Source: a virus
IMG/VR virus record: IMGVR_UViG_3300034175_000063
Coordinates: 1 to 64,000 of that record
Reading direction: 5' to 3' (one strand)
DNA length: 64,000 nt
Part shown: piece by piece, positions 24,183 through 33,469 of the stretch
Layout of the letters: each line of letters begins with the position of its first letter
How positions within the stretch are numbered: the stretch's first letter is position 1
The notes under the pieces: model-generated
What the model was told of the DNA's origin: nothing
Database searches by the model: none
The model's input: the letters and a program-made list of their open reading frames with translations, nothing else
Translations under genes and position numbers: made by a program

Positions 24183-24838
24183 TAGATCGTCTTCCCAATA
24201 ACGTTAGCCGCGGCCACGATGCGGTTGAACTGTGCTTCAGCCAGCTCGATCGTCTTCGCGTTCGAGATCAGGTACTTGTCCATCCGGAGATCTTCCAGTT
24301 CTTTGTTGGCCTTGCGCAGCTGCGCGGCCTGGCCCAGGATGATGTCGGTGGCCATGCGGTATGGGATCTTGATGTTGTCCGCAAAGCGTTTGATCCAGTC
24401 GTTCGGCACGCCGGCATAGCTGGTTGCCTTATAGCGTTTGGCTTCAGCCTCACGCTCGACATACCCCATCTGGAAGCGCATGGCCCGGCCGATAATCTCC
24501 CCGATCAGGTCATCGACTTGCTTGACCCAGGCAGCACGCCGCTGCGCTTCAGGAAGCGTGGCCATTGGCACCTCCACAGGCGGCAGCAGCTCAGCTTTCC
24601 TGGCTTCAAGCTTGGCGTTCAGCGTCGTGTACACGCTCTGGGCTGCAGCGATCTCGCCGGCCTTGTCCATATAATCGGACTGCGTGTACGGCTCTTCCCT
24701 TTCGGGAAGGGTGCATGGTGTGTGGCAGTGCGCGTCTTCGCGCATGTCACCGTCAATGGCCAGCACGGTGAATTTCAAGGCGAAGAGCCGGCCCTCTACC
24801 AGAGTAGGCTCAACGTTGACGATTTGGTGAAAGATCAT
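24182..24838 (-). CDS. Putative tail fibre assembly or accessory protein
   Basis: A 218-residue protein coupled to the long fibre gene by ATGA. It is mostly helical and charged in the middle (residues about 55-200), with a beta-like N-terminus of about 45 residues containing two Cys and two His. Genes directly after a long fibre often encode chaperones needed for fibre folding; that is the basis of the call. No specific family is recognised. Confidence 0.5.
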   Translation of the reverse strand: MIFHQIVNVEPTLVEGRLFALKFTVLAIDGDMREDAHCHTPCTLPEREEPYTQSDYMDKAGEIAAAQSVYTTLNAKLEARKAELLPPVEVPMATLPEAQRRAAWVKQVDDLIGEIIGRAMRFQMGYVEREAEAKRYKATSYAGVPNDWIKRFADNIKIPYRMATDIILGQAAQLRKANKELEDLRMDKYLISNAKTIELAEAQFNRIVAAANVIGKTI

Positions 24839-27800
24839 TTGGTTGCCTCGTTAATTTGTTTGCGTAGCTCGAGCACGAGCTTCACGCAGTTGTCGATCAC
24901 GCGGTCTTGCTCTTGCAGCCGCAGTTTGAGGTAGCGGATTTCTTCGCTGTGCTCTTCCGACCGGATGGCCAGCTGCACCGTGGCCACAGCCGCGGCGCCG
25001 CCGTAGTTCAGCGTCAAGAACGTCTCGCCGTCGATATTTGGCGTGCCCTCGGATACTGCATGCGGTAGGATCGCTTGCACACCTTGAGCAGACAAACCTA
25101 CCTGGGTGATTTTGCTGTCCAGGCGGTCATATGTGCCGTGCTTCACGCCGGCCCATAAAGCCACGAAGCCCTCTTGCACATCACGCCAGTTGGTCTTCAA
25201 GCGCTCGTCCGAGTAGGCCGTTACGTTGCCATATGCTGTGAAGTTCCCAGAGTGGCTGCAAGTCCAAGCCCATGCATTGTCGTTGACATAAACCCCCATC
25301 GTGCCACCGTCAGACATAAACGTGGCGTTGACGCTAGTGAAGTCGATACCAGCATAGGTGTTCGTCACGCCGGTAACTGAGATAGAACCATAAGAGCCGC
25401 GATTCAGACCAGTAGTACCGATGCGATTAATAGTGTGAGGGAAAGCCGCCAATGTATCCGCGACACGCGCGGAGTCCACACGCACACCGTATGTCCCTGA
25501 ACCATTCCAACCCATCAAGGTTGGATACGACTGCGACCATGGATTCTGTGCATTGATGCTATTGACCGCCGATCCAGAGGGTGAAGTGCTATTTGATGCG
25601 TCAAAAATCACATGGCTGTTGCCATAGTTTTTCCATCGCATCATCGCAGCCACGCCGATATCACCCGCCATATTTGACGGGTCCGTGTACACCAGATTTC
25701 CGCTATATGCGAGGAAGCCGCGCACCGATGCAGCCTGCGTCGACCGATAGTAGTTGTCACCACGTTTGCACATAATCGAGGTCACAGTACCGGCGCCGCC
25801 GTTGATGCCCTCATCAGACATCAGCATGTAGGTGCCGCCCTGGATATAGCCGTTCGCATCCCGCATCACGACTGTACTAGGGCTGGCTGCTACCGACATC
25901 GGCAGATTACCAGCGTGCCACATGTCGTACCAGGTGTTCCAGGTACTGTCGATACCGTTACGGACACGCAAGTGGGGCATACCGCCGTTCTGACCCGTGC
26001 TGCCATAAGCCATCTGATACGAACAGCTACCAGTGCTTGCAGCAGTACCATCCCAAGGTGCAAAGGTCATCACACCCGCATAACTGCCACCTGTACCAGT
26101 AGAGCCAGAGAGTACGAAGTCATAACGAACATGTTTGCCAATGGTCGGTAATTTGGTAGCTGCATCCCGATCACCATCGGCACAAATCAAATTGCCAGCA
26201 GTACCACCGATACTCAGCGCAGCAGCATTGCCAGTCAGGCCAGCACCACTACCTGTGAACACACCTGCTCCGGTCACACTTGCTACGATATTGGAAGCAC
26301 CATCACCAAATTTCGTACCCCCAGTACCCGAATAGAAACCAAGGTACACAGCATATGTACCTGTGGCGGGGTCAATATGTACATTACCATTGGTCGTAGC
26401 AACGCTGGCTGTGGATGGGCCGTATGTCGGCACATTACCGAAAAAGATATTAGCACCCCAGGTAACATTGGGGCCGGTGCTCATACCAGTTGCCGAGTAA
26501 AGCTTGCCGGTAGATGGTGTGAAGTGCAGCTTTGCTGTGTTGTACTGGACTACGTAACCACCACCACCACGATTCATCGTGAGGTATTCAACACCTGCGT
26601 AAGTTTCATCCGTGTTGATCGACACTTTGGCCGCGCCGTCCACGTTCTGGGCAGCGATATTTCCGCTGTCGATCACCGTACGCCAGGCAGTCCATACAGC
26701 CGCATTGCGACCACGGACAGCAATTTGACCAGTACGATAGTCACCGTAAATCTGATGCTGGTAGTCCCCGGAATTGTAGGCTTGGCCATACAGAGCACCG
26801 TCGGTCTGGCCCAGGATATTCATGCCAGTCACATAGGCGATACTATTCACAGTCATGCCGTTACCACCGCCAGTAAGAGCAGCAGTGGCACTTCCATTGA
26901 AGAAGTCGGTAATACCGTGAGCAGACATCGCGGTTGGCTTTGCAGTCAGCCCAGAGAACGGCATCGTGCCGGCCGAAGTAGCATAGGTGGCATTGCCGCT
27001 GATGCTGACCGTACCGCTGCTGTGGGAGATCACACCACCATAATTGAAGAAGAAACCTTCAGTCGCATTGGCGTCGGCACCACCGATGGCCATGTAGACT
27101 GCACCACCCCATGCTGCGTTGCCCGGACGATAGGCGCCGATGCTGATGTGCTGAATATAGCCTTGGCCATTCAGGATCGTGGCACCGTGCATCATTTCGG
27201 TGTAGCTGGCTGAACCGAAAGGCACCGTGGTGTTGGTAAATCCGATCGGTGCGTTGGTGCCGTTCAAGCTGGTGATCGCAGCCACTGACGTGCCGGTGCG
27301 CGTGTTCAACGAACCGGTCATGTTGCCACCAGCCAGCGGCAGCTTTGCAGCCAGGCTGTTCGTCATGGTCGTAGCGAAATTAGCGTCATTGCCCAGGGCA
27401 GTGGCCAGCTCTTTGAGCGTGTCCAGTGCAGCTGGTGAAGCATCTACCAGGGCAGCGACCTTCGCGTCCACGTAGGTGATGTTGGCCTTCAAGTTCAGCG
27501 CGTTTTGCGTGGCCGTGCTTACTGGCTTGGCCAGGTCGGTCGTGTTCTCCACGTTCGGGATACCCAGGCTGGCTAAAGTCTGGTCACCAGTGTTCGAGCC
27601 GGACAACGTGACGATGCCCAGCTTCGTGCGGATCCCCGCGCCGGTTTCGTCACCAGTATTGGTGCCGCTGATCGACGGGATCGCCAGCTTGCTCAGAATC
27701 GTAGCGTTGGTTTCATCGCCAGTATTCGAGCCGGTCAACGCCGTGGCGCCCAGCTTGGTGCGGATACCTGCCGCCGTCTCGTCGCCGGTGTTCACGCCCG

Positions 27801-29508
27801 AGTTGGTGCCGGTGATGTCCGACAGCATGGCCACCGTGCCATCCTTGTCCGGAAAGGTCCAGGTGCGTGCCACCGTGGCCACACTGGTCAGGTAGGACAC
27901 TACCGTGCCGGCCGCATTCTTCAAGGCGATCTTGAAGTTCGACAGTCCTGGGTAGCCGTTGGCCGTATCCTTCTCGGACAGCAGCTGACGCAGGTTGTCG
28001 GCCGTGGCCTGAGCTGTGCTCACTGGCTTGTTGATGTCCGACGTGTTGTCGACATTACCCAGGCCCACATCGGCCTTGGCGCCGGAGGTGGCCACCGATG
28101 CGAGCACCGGTTTATTCTTGATAAAGTCCTTGGCGCCTGCGTCAACCTGAGTCCAATCCGATGGGATCTGACCGGCCAGTGCTTGAGCAGCGGATACCGC
28201 AGCATCAGCAGCCGATTGGGATGCTTCAGCAGCTTTGGTCGTCGCAGTCCCTGCCGAACTGGCAGCAGCAGCTTCCGACAGGTCAGCCGCATCCGCCGAG
28301 GCCAGTGCTTCAGCGGCCTTGGTCGTGGCGGTCGTGGCATGGCCGGCAGCCGTGTTCCGGTAGGCCAGGGCATTTGCTTCTGACGTCGCCGATGCATTCT
28401 GGCTGGCCAGTGCGGCGCCGGCCGATGCAGCAGCGTTCGAGGCCGACAGGATCGCGCTGTTCAGCTGAGCCTGCGACTCTTCATCGTACGGGTGCCACGC
28501 CAGGTCGGATTCCCACTGGTAGATCTTGCCTTCAACGGTGTTCTCGTAGATGGCACCGACCTTCAGCACACCACCGTTGCCGTCCACCGTCGGCGCCACG
28601 GCGAATTTACCGAGGTAGATCTCGTTGAAGGCGAACAGCTGCGAGCTGAGCTGAGCAGCTTTGTCGATGGCCACATCACGAGCGGTGAGGGTCACATCCC
28701 GCGCAGCGACAGTAATGTCCTTGGCGGCGACCGCCGTATTCTTGGCCGAGACAGCCGTAGCTTCGCTGGCAGCAGCTGCATCACGAGCTGCAACGGCAAC
28801 TGCTTCGCTGGCATCCGCATCCAAGGCCGACTGCACCGCAGCCGATGCTTGGGTAATGGCCACGCCAGCCTGGGCCAACGCTTCCGCGGCCGAGATAGCA
28901 GCTGCATTCTTGGAAGCCAAGGAAGCTGCAGCACGATCTTCGGCCAGTAGGGCCGAATCCGATGCCTCATTAGCTTGGGTCAACGCGATATCACGAGCAT
29001 TCACCGCCGTAGCAGCCGCTGCTTGGGCCAGGTTCTGTGCCGTGACAGCCGCGTCGATCACGCCATCAGCGAAGTCGGCCGACAGATCAGCGGCCAGTGC
29101 CGCGGCAACAGCTGTGTCCCGTGCAGCAAGTGTGGCCGCCTTGGCGGTCAGAATCTGCAGCAGGGCCGCTTCGTCATAGGCCACGTCGCCCAATACCGCA
29201 TCATCGTCGACGATCAGGTCTTGCAGACGCACCACCTCATCCGGGTTGTTCAACACCGGGACGTAGAAATGGTAATGCAGGGCCGCTTCGGTAATCGTGT
29301 CGTAGACCGTGACGTGGTAACGAGTGTTGCAGGGCATCAACTCCTGCAGGATTTTGCCGTCCATGCCGGTGATCGCCGTGATCAGGCGTGGCATGATCAC
29401 CCCTGATACTTCTTCCTCGTAGTCGGAGCGCGTAAGACGGATCTCAACACGGGCGAACCCGATAGGAGCCCCTTCAGAGGTCAAGAAGTGGAAAAGAACT
29501 GGGGTCAT
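24835..29508 (-). CDS. Long tail fibre with S74 peptidase chaperone
   Basis: A 1557-residue fibre. Residues about 1-110 are a beta domain that probably docks to the tail. About 120-460 are Ala-rich heptad-like coil. About 560-680 contain repeated NTGDET/NTGDQT units. The middle is a Gly/Thr/Ser-rich receptor-binding beta structure. The last 130 residues are an intramolecular chaperone of the S74 family: a SDERLKTN motif starts it, and a charged coil (EEIRYLKLRLQEQDRV) ends it. S74 domains trimerise the fibre and then cut themselves off at the Ser. It decides host range. Confidence 0.9.
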   Translation of the reverse strand: MTPVLFHFLTSEGAPIGFARVEIRLTRSDYEEEVSGVIMPRLITAITGMDGKILQELMPCNTRYHVTVYDTITEAALHYHFYVPVLNNPDEVVRLQDLIVDDDAVLGDVAYDEAALLQILTAKAATLAARDTAVAAALAADLSADFADGVIDAAVTAQNLAQAAAATAVNARDIALTQANEASDSALLAEDRAAASLASKNAAAISAAEALAQAGVAITQASAAVQSALDADASEAVAVAARDAAAASEATAVSAKNTAVAAKDITVAARDVTLTARDVAIDKAAQLSSQLFAFNEIYLGKFAVAPTVDGNGGVLKVGAIYENTVEGKIYQWESDLAWHPYDEESQAQLNSAILSASNAAASAGAALASQNASATSEANALAYRNTAAGHATTATTKAAEALASADAADLSEAAAASSAGTATTKAAEASQSAADAAVSAAQALAGQIPSDWTQVDAGAKDFIKNKPVLASVATSGAKADVGLGNVDNTSDINKPVSTAQATADNLRQLLSEKDTANGYPGLSNFKIALKNAAGTVVSYLTSVATVARTWTFPDKDGTVAMLSDITGTNSGVNTGDETAAGIRTKLGATALTGSNTGDETNATILSKLAIPSISGTNTGDETGAGIRTKLGIVTLSGSNTGDQTLASLGIPNVENTTDLAKPVSTATQNALNLKANITYVDAKVAALVDASPAALDTLKELATALGNDANFATTMTNSLAAKLPLAGGNMTGSLNTRTGTSVAAITSLNGTNAPIGFTNTTVPFGSASYTEMMHGATILNGQGYIQHISIGAYRPGNAAWGGAVYMAIGGADANATEGFFFNYGGVISHSSGTVSISGNATYATSAGTMPFSGLTAKPTAMSAHGITDFFNGSATAALTGGGNGMTVNSIAYVTGMNILGQTDGALYGQAYNSGDYQHQIYGDYRTGQIAVRGRNAAVWTAWRTVIDSGNIAAQNVDGAAKVSINTDETYAGVEYLTMNRGGGGYVVQYNTAKLHFTPSTGKLYSATGMSTGPNVTWGANIFFGNVPTYGPSTASVATTNGNVHIDPATGTYAVYLGFYSGTGGTKFGDGASNIVASVTGAGVFTGSGAGLTGNAAALSIGGTAGNLICADGDRDAATKLPTIGKHVRYDFVLSGSTGTGGSYAGVMTFAPWDGTAASTGSCSYQMAYGSTGQNGGMPHLRVRNGIDSTWNTWYDMWHAGNLPMSVAASPSTVVMRDANGYIQGGTYMLMSDEGINGGAGTVTSIMCKRGDNYYRSTQAASVRGFLAYSGNLVYTDPSNMAGDIGVAAMMRWKNYGNSHVIFDASNSTSPSGSAVNSINAQNPWSQSYPTLMGWNGSGTYGVRVDSARVADTLAAFPHTINRIGTTGLNRGSYGSISVTGVTNTYAGIDFTSVNATFMSDGGTMGVYVNDNAWAWTCSHSGNFTAYGNVTAYSDERLKTNWRDVQEGFVALWAGVKHGTYDRLDSKITQVGLSAQGVQAILPHAVSEGTPNIDGETFLTLNYGGAAAVATVQLAIRSEEHSEEIRYLKLRLQEQDRVIDNCVKLVLELRKQINEATK

Positions 29509-29568
29509 TCAGGCTCCGTTGAGTAAATTACATGTTGCTATGGGGCATATTGTCCCACAACAACACGA

Positions 29569-30234
29569 TCAATAGTTGGTCACGTCGATAATGATGTGGC
29601 GATTTGGTGAGTAGACCGGCACTGACTGGTCGAAAGCGGACTGATTGGGGTCCATTGCCTGTTCCCAGTGCGACATGAGGATGTTGTTGATGGTGATGCC
29701 CCCAGCAATCTCTCTGATCATCCCCATTGTGATCTTCACGATGTTGTTATTCCCATAATCATGGCCTTCGCTCTCAACCTTGAGCCACTGGTTCATGACG
29801 ACGGCTGCGTATTTACGGTTCACGTTGTAGGTGAAGTTACCTTCACCCACCGGGAAACCAACCATGGCCAGAGGCTTCTGGGCTGCGTCGAAGACCAGGG
29901 TTCCAGCCGCATTGAACACCTGGAAACCAAAATTGGAAGCCACAGGAAGCACTTGACCGAAAATATAGACAGTCACTGTCCGGTTCAACGCAGTTACAGC
30001 AAGCCTGGCTGTACCATTCATACGCCGGATGATCGCGCAATCGGTGTTACTGACGATAGCCGCAATCTCACCACTGCTGATGTCAAAGTCACCGACCCAG
30101 TACGGGACATTGCTGCTCTCTTGCACCTTAATAGGACAGGCCACCGTTAATTTGCGCTTGAACGCAAATTGCGGATACACACCGTCGATCTGGTAACCAC
30201 CAGCCGTGTTGAAGCATTGAAAACCGACAGTCAT
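29569..30234 (-). CDS. Tail-associated hypothetical protein
   Basis: A 221-residue beta-rich protein. The ATG at 30234 is used because it overlaps the previous stop as ATGA. Its N-terminal MTVGFQCFNTAGGYQIDG resembles the start of the next upstream protein (LEIFDAQGVSIFD): both have a hydrophobic strand, an acidic or polar turn, then G and an aromatic or Ile residue. So the two are perhaps diverged relatives. It likely forms part of the distal tail. No family is assigned. Confidence 0.65.
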   Translation of the reverse strand: MTVGFQCFNTAGGYQIDGVYPQFAFKRKLTVACPIKVQESSNVPYWVGDFDISSGEIAAIVSNTDCAIIRRMNGTARLAVTALNRTVTVYIFGQVLPVASNFGFQVFNAAGTLVFDAAQKPLAMVGFPVGEGNFTYNVNRKYAAVVMNQWLKVESEGHDYGNNNIVKITMGMIREIAGGITINNILMSHWEQAMDPNQSAFDQSVPVYSPNRHIIIDVTNY

Positions 30235-30542
30235 CGGACCCCCAAGACGAGTAAACACCCCGGCATACCGATGCCTGGGGAATATGGGTGTCGCACCCAA
30301 GAAACAATGTTCCCGTTGAACGTGCACACCGGATAGGTGTTGTTGTTGATCGTGGCGCCGTAGTAGCTAGGATCCTGCTGAAGCTGGGGAATAGCGAACG
30401 GGACACCCTGATCCAGGCCCACTACCGTGGCTGAGCCGTTCAAAGCACTGGCGTCGATCACACCGATCAGCCGGCCGATCACCGAGGTCGTGTCGAAGAT
30501 CGACACACCCTGGGCATCGAAGATTTCAAGACCCATCCCCAT
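30231..30542 (-). CDS. Small tail-associated hypothetical protein
   Basis: A 103-residue beta-rich protein that starts one base inside the stop of the large tail-tip gene and overlaps the next gene by ATGA. Contents are hydrophobic strands and Gly/Asn turns, with a Cys pair in the last 35 residues. Its position suggests a tail-tip component that is made in a fixed ratio with its neighbours. Confidence 0.65.
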   Translation of the reverse strand: MGMGLEIFDAQGVSIFDTTSVIGRLIGVIDASALNGSATVVGLDQGVPFAIPQLQQDPSYYGATINNNTYPVCTFNGNIVSWVRHPYSPGIGMPGCLLVLGVR

Positions 30543-32197
30543 TACCAGACCCCCATACGGACGCGCAGCACATTGTTACTGTCAAATACCTGCGTCAACC
30601 CGCCAGTCATAAGCGTGCGCGGCACGCCGGCGTAGCCTGGACTGATGTTGATCTGCTTGGCGATGATATTGTCGGCGTCCAGATATGCGACCTTGACCTT
30701 ACCGTTCTCCACGATGAACGAACCCGACTCGTCCCGCAGCTTGCTGAAGGTGAGCTTGTTGATCACTGCTTCGTCGATGAATGTCTCTTGACCCGAGATG
30801 ATGAACGGCTTACGCATGTTGGCGCCGGTTCGACCCACCCAGAACGAGTCCACATCGAAGCCAGCCTGAACAGTTGTGCCGTCGTTGTACGCGCCAAAGC
30901 CGCCAATCAAGCCGTTCACATTGAACTTGACCGTGTACAAAGCACCAATGGCCGTGGTCTTACCGTTCACCGTGTCGATGTTGGTCTGCAGATTCGTCTG
31001 CACTGCAGCGATCTGGCCATTCAACGTAGACTGGGCCGTGGTGATCTGGCCAGATAGCACGTTGTCAGCCGCTGCTCGAGCGTTCGTCTCGGTCTGTACC
31101 GCAGCCGAGATTGCGGATGCCCGAGCTGTAGCTTCACCATTCACTGCCGAAGTAATGGCCGGTCCTACCGTAGCAAACTGCGTGTTGCGCGAAGACGTCT
31201 CAGCACTAACCGCATTGACCCGTGCAGTCGCTTCGGACTCGATCGCTGCCGTGTTCTGGCCAGCCTTGGTAAACAGGGTCGTGATGTCCGAGGCCAGCGC
31301 GCCGTCGGCGTTCGACCGAGCGGTTGCCTCCGACTGGATCGCTGCAGTGATCGCCGTGGTCGTGGCCCCATTGACCACAGCCGTCTTGGCGTAGAGGTCA
31401 GTGATCTGCGTCGCCGTGGCGCCGTCGGCAGTCACACGGGCATCCCGCTCGGTGATGACCGCAGCGTCGGCCTGGTTCACCCGAGTGAACAGCGTGACCA
31501 CATCCGTGGCGATGGCTGTGTCCGCAGCGACCCGCAGGTTTCGTTCTTCGGTTACAGCTGCCACCACACCTGGGCCGACGCCGGCAGCCAGGACGTTGAT
31601 CTGATTAACCAGGGCCGAGTCGCCCTCCGTGCGAGCAGTGGTTTCGTTTTGCACGATGACCATGGCACCTTCGAGCTGGGTGCCCAGCTGAGCGATGACA
31701 CCTTGCAGCAGCTCGTTATCTTCCAGACGGTTCTCGATCTCACCAGTGATCCGGTCGTCGATCGGCTGGATGCGCAGGATCTCCGTCTTCAACGCCATGG
31801 CCAACACACCCATGTCGATCTTGCCTGTCAATTCCTCGATCAGATCCTGAATCAGCGGCCGGGCCAAGGCAGTTGCCGGCCCGATCACCTCACCGTGGGT
31901 GCCGTTGACCGACACGAACTCGATCCAGTAGTAATACCGCAGGCCGACATTCACCTTGTCGTAGAAAAACCCACCGGAAACTTCGGCGTATTTCAGCGAT
32001 TGGTTGAACTCTGGCAAAATACTACGATACAAAATCGTGTACGCCAGTGCGTGTGGGTTGGTCGTTGGATAAGTCCAGTTGACGTCAATCCCGCCGAATG
32101 CTGGCGTGGCTGTTAGCAAACTGACATTATCTGGATCCCCTGGCAACGGGCCGGACCACCCACCTGTACCGCAGACGCCTTCACTTGTGCAAGACAT
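30542..32197 (-). CDS. Tail-tip protein, FN3 domain plus phage J-type C-terminus
   Basis: A 551-residue protein. Residues about 20-110 form a fibronectin type III domain (a VSLLTATPAFGGIDVNWTY strand pattern, then YYYWIEFVSV). Residues about 150-420 are long repeating helix with many ARxxAD/E heptad units (coiled coil). The last 130 residues match the C-terminal DUF1983 region of lambda J-type proteins: a LYTVKFNVNGLIGGFGAYN stretch, then NIIAKQINISPG. J-type proteins bind the receptor. This module is known best from long-tailed phages. GGAGTAATAATG sets the start. Confidence 0.8.
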   Translation of the reverse strand: MSCTSEGVCGTGGWSGPLPGDPDNVSLLTATPAFGGIDVNWTYPTTNPHALAYTILYRSILPEFNQSLKYAEVSGGFFYDKVNVGLRYYYWIEFVSVNGTHGEVIGPATALARPLIQDLIEELTGKIDMGVLAMALKTEILRIQPIDDRITGEIENRLEDNELLQGVIAQLGTQLEGAMVIVQNETTARTEGDSALVNQINVLAAGVGPGVVAAVTEERNLRVAADTAIATDVVTLFTRVNQADAAVITERDARVTADGATATQITDLYAKTAVVNGATTTAITAAIQSEATARSNADGALASDITTLFTKAGQNTAAIESEATARVNAVSAETSSRNTQFATVGPAITSAVNGEATARASAISAAVQTETNARAAADNVLSGQITTAQSTLNGQIAAVQTNLQTNIDTVNGKTTAIGALYTVKFNVNGLIGGFGAYNDGTTVQAGFDVDSFWVGRTGANMRKPFIISGQETFIDEAVINKLTFSKLRDESGSFIVENGKVKVAYLDADNIIAKQINISPGYAGVPRTLMTGGLTQVFDSNNVLRVRMGVW

Positions 32198-32302
32198 TAT
32201 TACTCCATTGCATGTTTATTTTCAGCATTATCGCACTATTCCATACAGGAAACCCACCAACTGAGCAACTTATCGTTGCTTAACAACCATAGAAGGATGC
32301 TC
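32198..32302 (+). promoter_or_regulatory. Divergent intergenic region with hairpin
   Basis: This stretch separates the leftward tail operon from the rightward nucleotide-metabolism operon, so promoters for both are expected. Leftward, GATAAT (complement of 32227-32232) is a possible -10. Rightward, AGCAAC (32264-32269) pairs with GTTGCT (32275-32280) around TTATC, just before the ribosome binding site AAGGA at 32293-32297. No strong -35 was found on either strand. Confidence 0.4.
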
Positions 32303-33280
32303 ATGATCACAATATCGGGCAAGAACGGCATTACAGCGAAGATCCTGGCCCACAGTATCTCGGCGGCAGGTAAGGAAATGGTCACCTGGGAGATTGAATA
32401 CCCCCGGCTGATCCTTGCCGAGCTCAATACCCACCGTCAGCTGTCGCGTAACAGCTACAGCAGCCGTGCAGTACCATTCATGAAGATGCTGGAGCAGTTG
32501 GACGGCGAGCCAGTACGGTTCGGTGCCAATCAAGCCGGTATGCAGGACAAAGGGGAAGATTTTGATGCACTGGTTGACATCGGGCCGACCATGCATATCG
32601 GTCACCCGTTCACGGTCAATCCCCAGACAGCTTGGTTGCGTGCCAAGGAAATGGCCATCAGCATCGCTAAGGCGTTCTTCGACGCCGGCTACCACAAGCA
32701 GGTCTACAACCGTCTGCTCGAATCGTTTCAGATGCAGAAGACCGTCCTCTCGGCCACCGAGGTAGATAATTTCTTCTGGCTTCGTGACGACGATGCTGCG
32801 GACCCGACGATCCGTGAGCTGGCGCGCGTCATGCGTGAAGCCAAGGATGGAAGCACAGCTGCGCGATTGCAGCCGGGCGACTGGCACCTGCCGTATATCG
32901 AATGCTTCGCCGGCGAGTACGCTTTGAGCGACGAAGACTACACCGATGGCAAGTTCATCTCCCTGGAAGACGCCATCAAGGTGTCATGTGCTCGTTGTGC
33001 AGCGGTCAGCTACCGCAATGAGGGCTACGACCTGGCCAAGAGCCTGGAAGTCTACGACCGACTGGTCGGCAGCGAGCGTAAACACGCCTCTGCTTTCGAG
33101 CATCAGGCCACGCCGATGTTGTACAACGACTGCACTGAGCTCGTCGATATGCATCCGATGACGTGGGAAGCCGGCGTCACCCACATGGATCGTAGTCGCA
33201 AATTGTGGTCCGGAAACCTTCAGGGCTGGATCCAGTATCGTAAATTGATACCAGGAGAGTGCTACGAAGCTGTTCACTAA
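32303..33280 (+). CDS. thyX: Flavin-dependent thymidylate synthase
   Basis: A 325-residue ThyX. It makes dTMP from dUMP with FAD, NADPH and methylenetetrahydrofolate, supplying thymidine for phage DNA. The ThyX signature is seen as THRQLSRNSYSSR (residues about 42-54), corresponding to RHRxxSxNxxSxR with Thr in the first position. Conserved RKHASAFEHQATP and NLQGWIQYRKLIPGE segments toward the C-terminus fit the active site and substrate loop. The ATG at 32303 is chosen because AAGGA is 5 bases before it. It is longer than typical bacterial ThyX (about 220-250) but similar to phage versions. Confidence 0.93.
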   Translation: MITISGKNGITAKILAHSISAAGKEMVTWEIEYPRLILAELNTHRQLSRNSYSSRAVPFMKMLEQLDGEPVRFGANQAGMQDKGEDFDALVDIGPTMHIGHPFTVNPQTAWLRAKEMAISIAKAFFDAGYHKQVYNRLLESFQMQKTVLSATEVDNFFWLRDDDAADPTIRELARVMREAKDGSTAARLQPGDWHLPYIECFAGEYALSDEDYTDGKFISLEDAIKVSCARCAAVSYRNEGYDLAKSLEVYDRLVGSERKHASAFEHQATPMLYNDCTELVDMHPMTWEAGVTHMDRSRKLWSGNLQGWIQYRKLIPGECYEAVH

Positions 33281-33326
33281 CACAGTTTTTAAGCAAGGGA
33301 TGTATTTCCGCACGAAAATAAATCTC

Positions 33327-33354
33327 TTGTGCAACATGAAATCTTGGGTACTAT
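33327..33354 (+). promoter_or_regulatory. Possible sigma-70-type promoter
   Basis: TTGTGC (33327-33332) and TACTAT (33349-33354) are separated by 16 bases, upstream of the ribonucleotide reductase gene. Both boxes are imperfect. The same TACTATA heptamer occurs at 109-115. The terminator at 33399 lies between it and the gene, which argues for read-through control. Confidence 0.4.
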
Positions 33355-33398
33355 AGGCGTTCTCCGCAGCACCTTTAGTTACCAAGTAGAAGCACCTT

Positions 33399-33441
33399 GA
33401 GCCGGCCATCCATCATTTCCTGGGGTGGTCGGCTCTTTTTT
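33399..33441 (+). terminator. Rho-independent terminator before the RNR gene
   Basis: GAGCCGGCCA (33399-33408) pairs with TGGTCGGCTC (33426-33435) with one G-T wobble, followed by six T (33436-33441). It ends the ThyX transcript or attenuates RNR expression. Confidence 0.85.
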
Positions 33442-33469
33442 CGTCACCGCAGGAAAGAGAAAGAAAAAT

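Noticed and set aside
30542-32197. Classifying the phage as lambda-like because of the J-type protein
   Set aside because: The vRNAP, N4-type capsid and replication genes outweigh one tail module; no tape measure or tail tube gene is present in the window.
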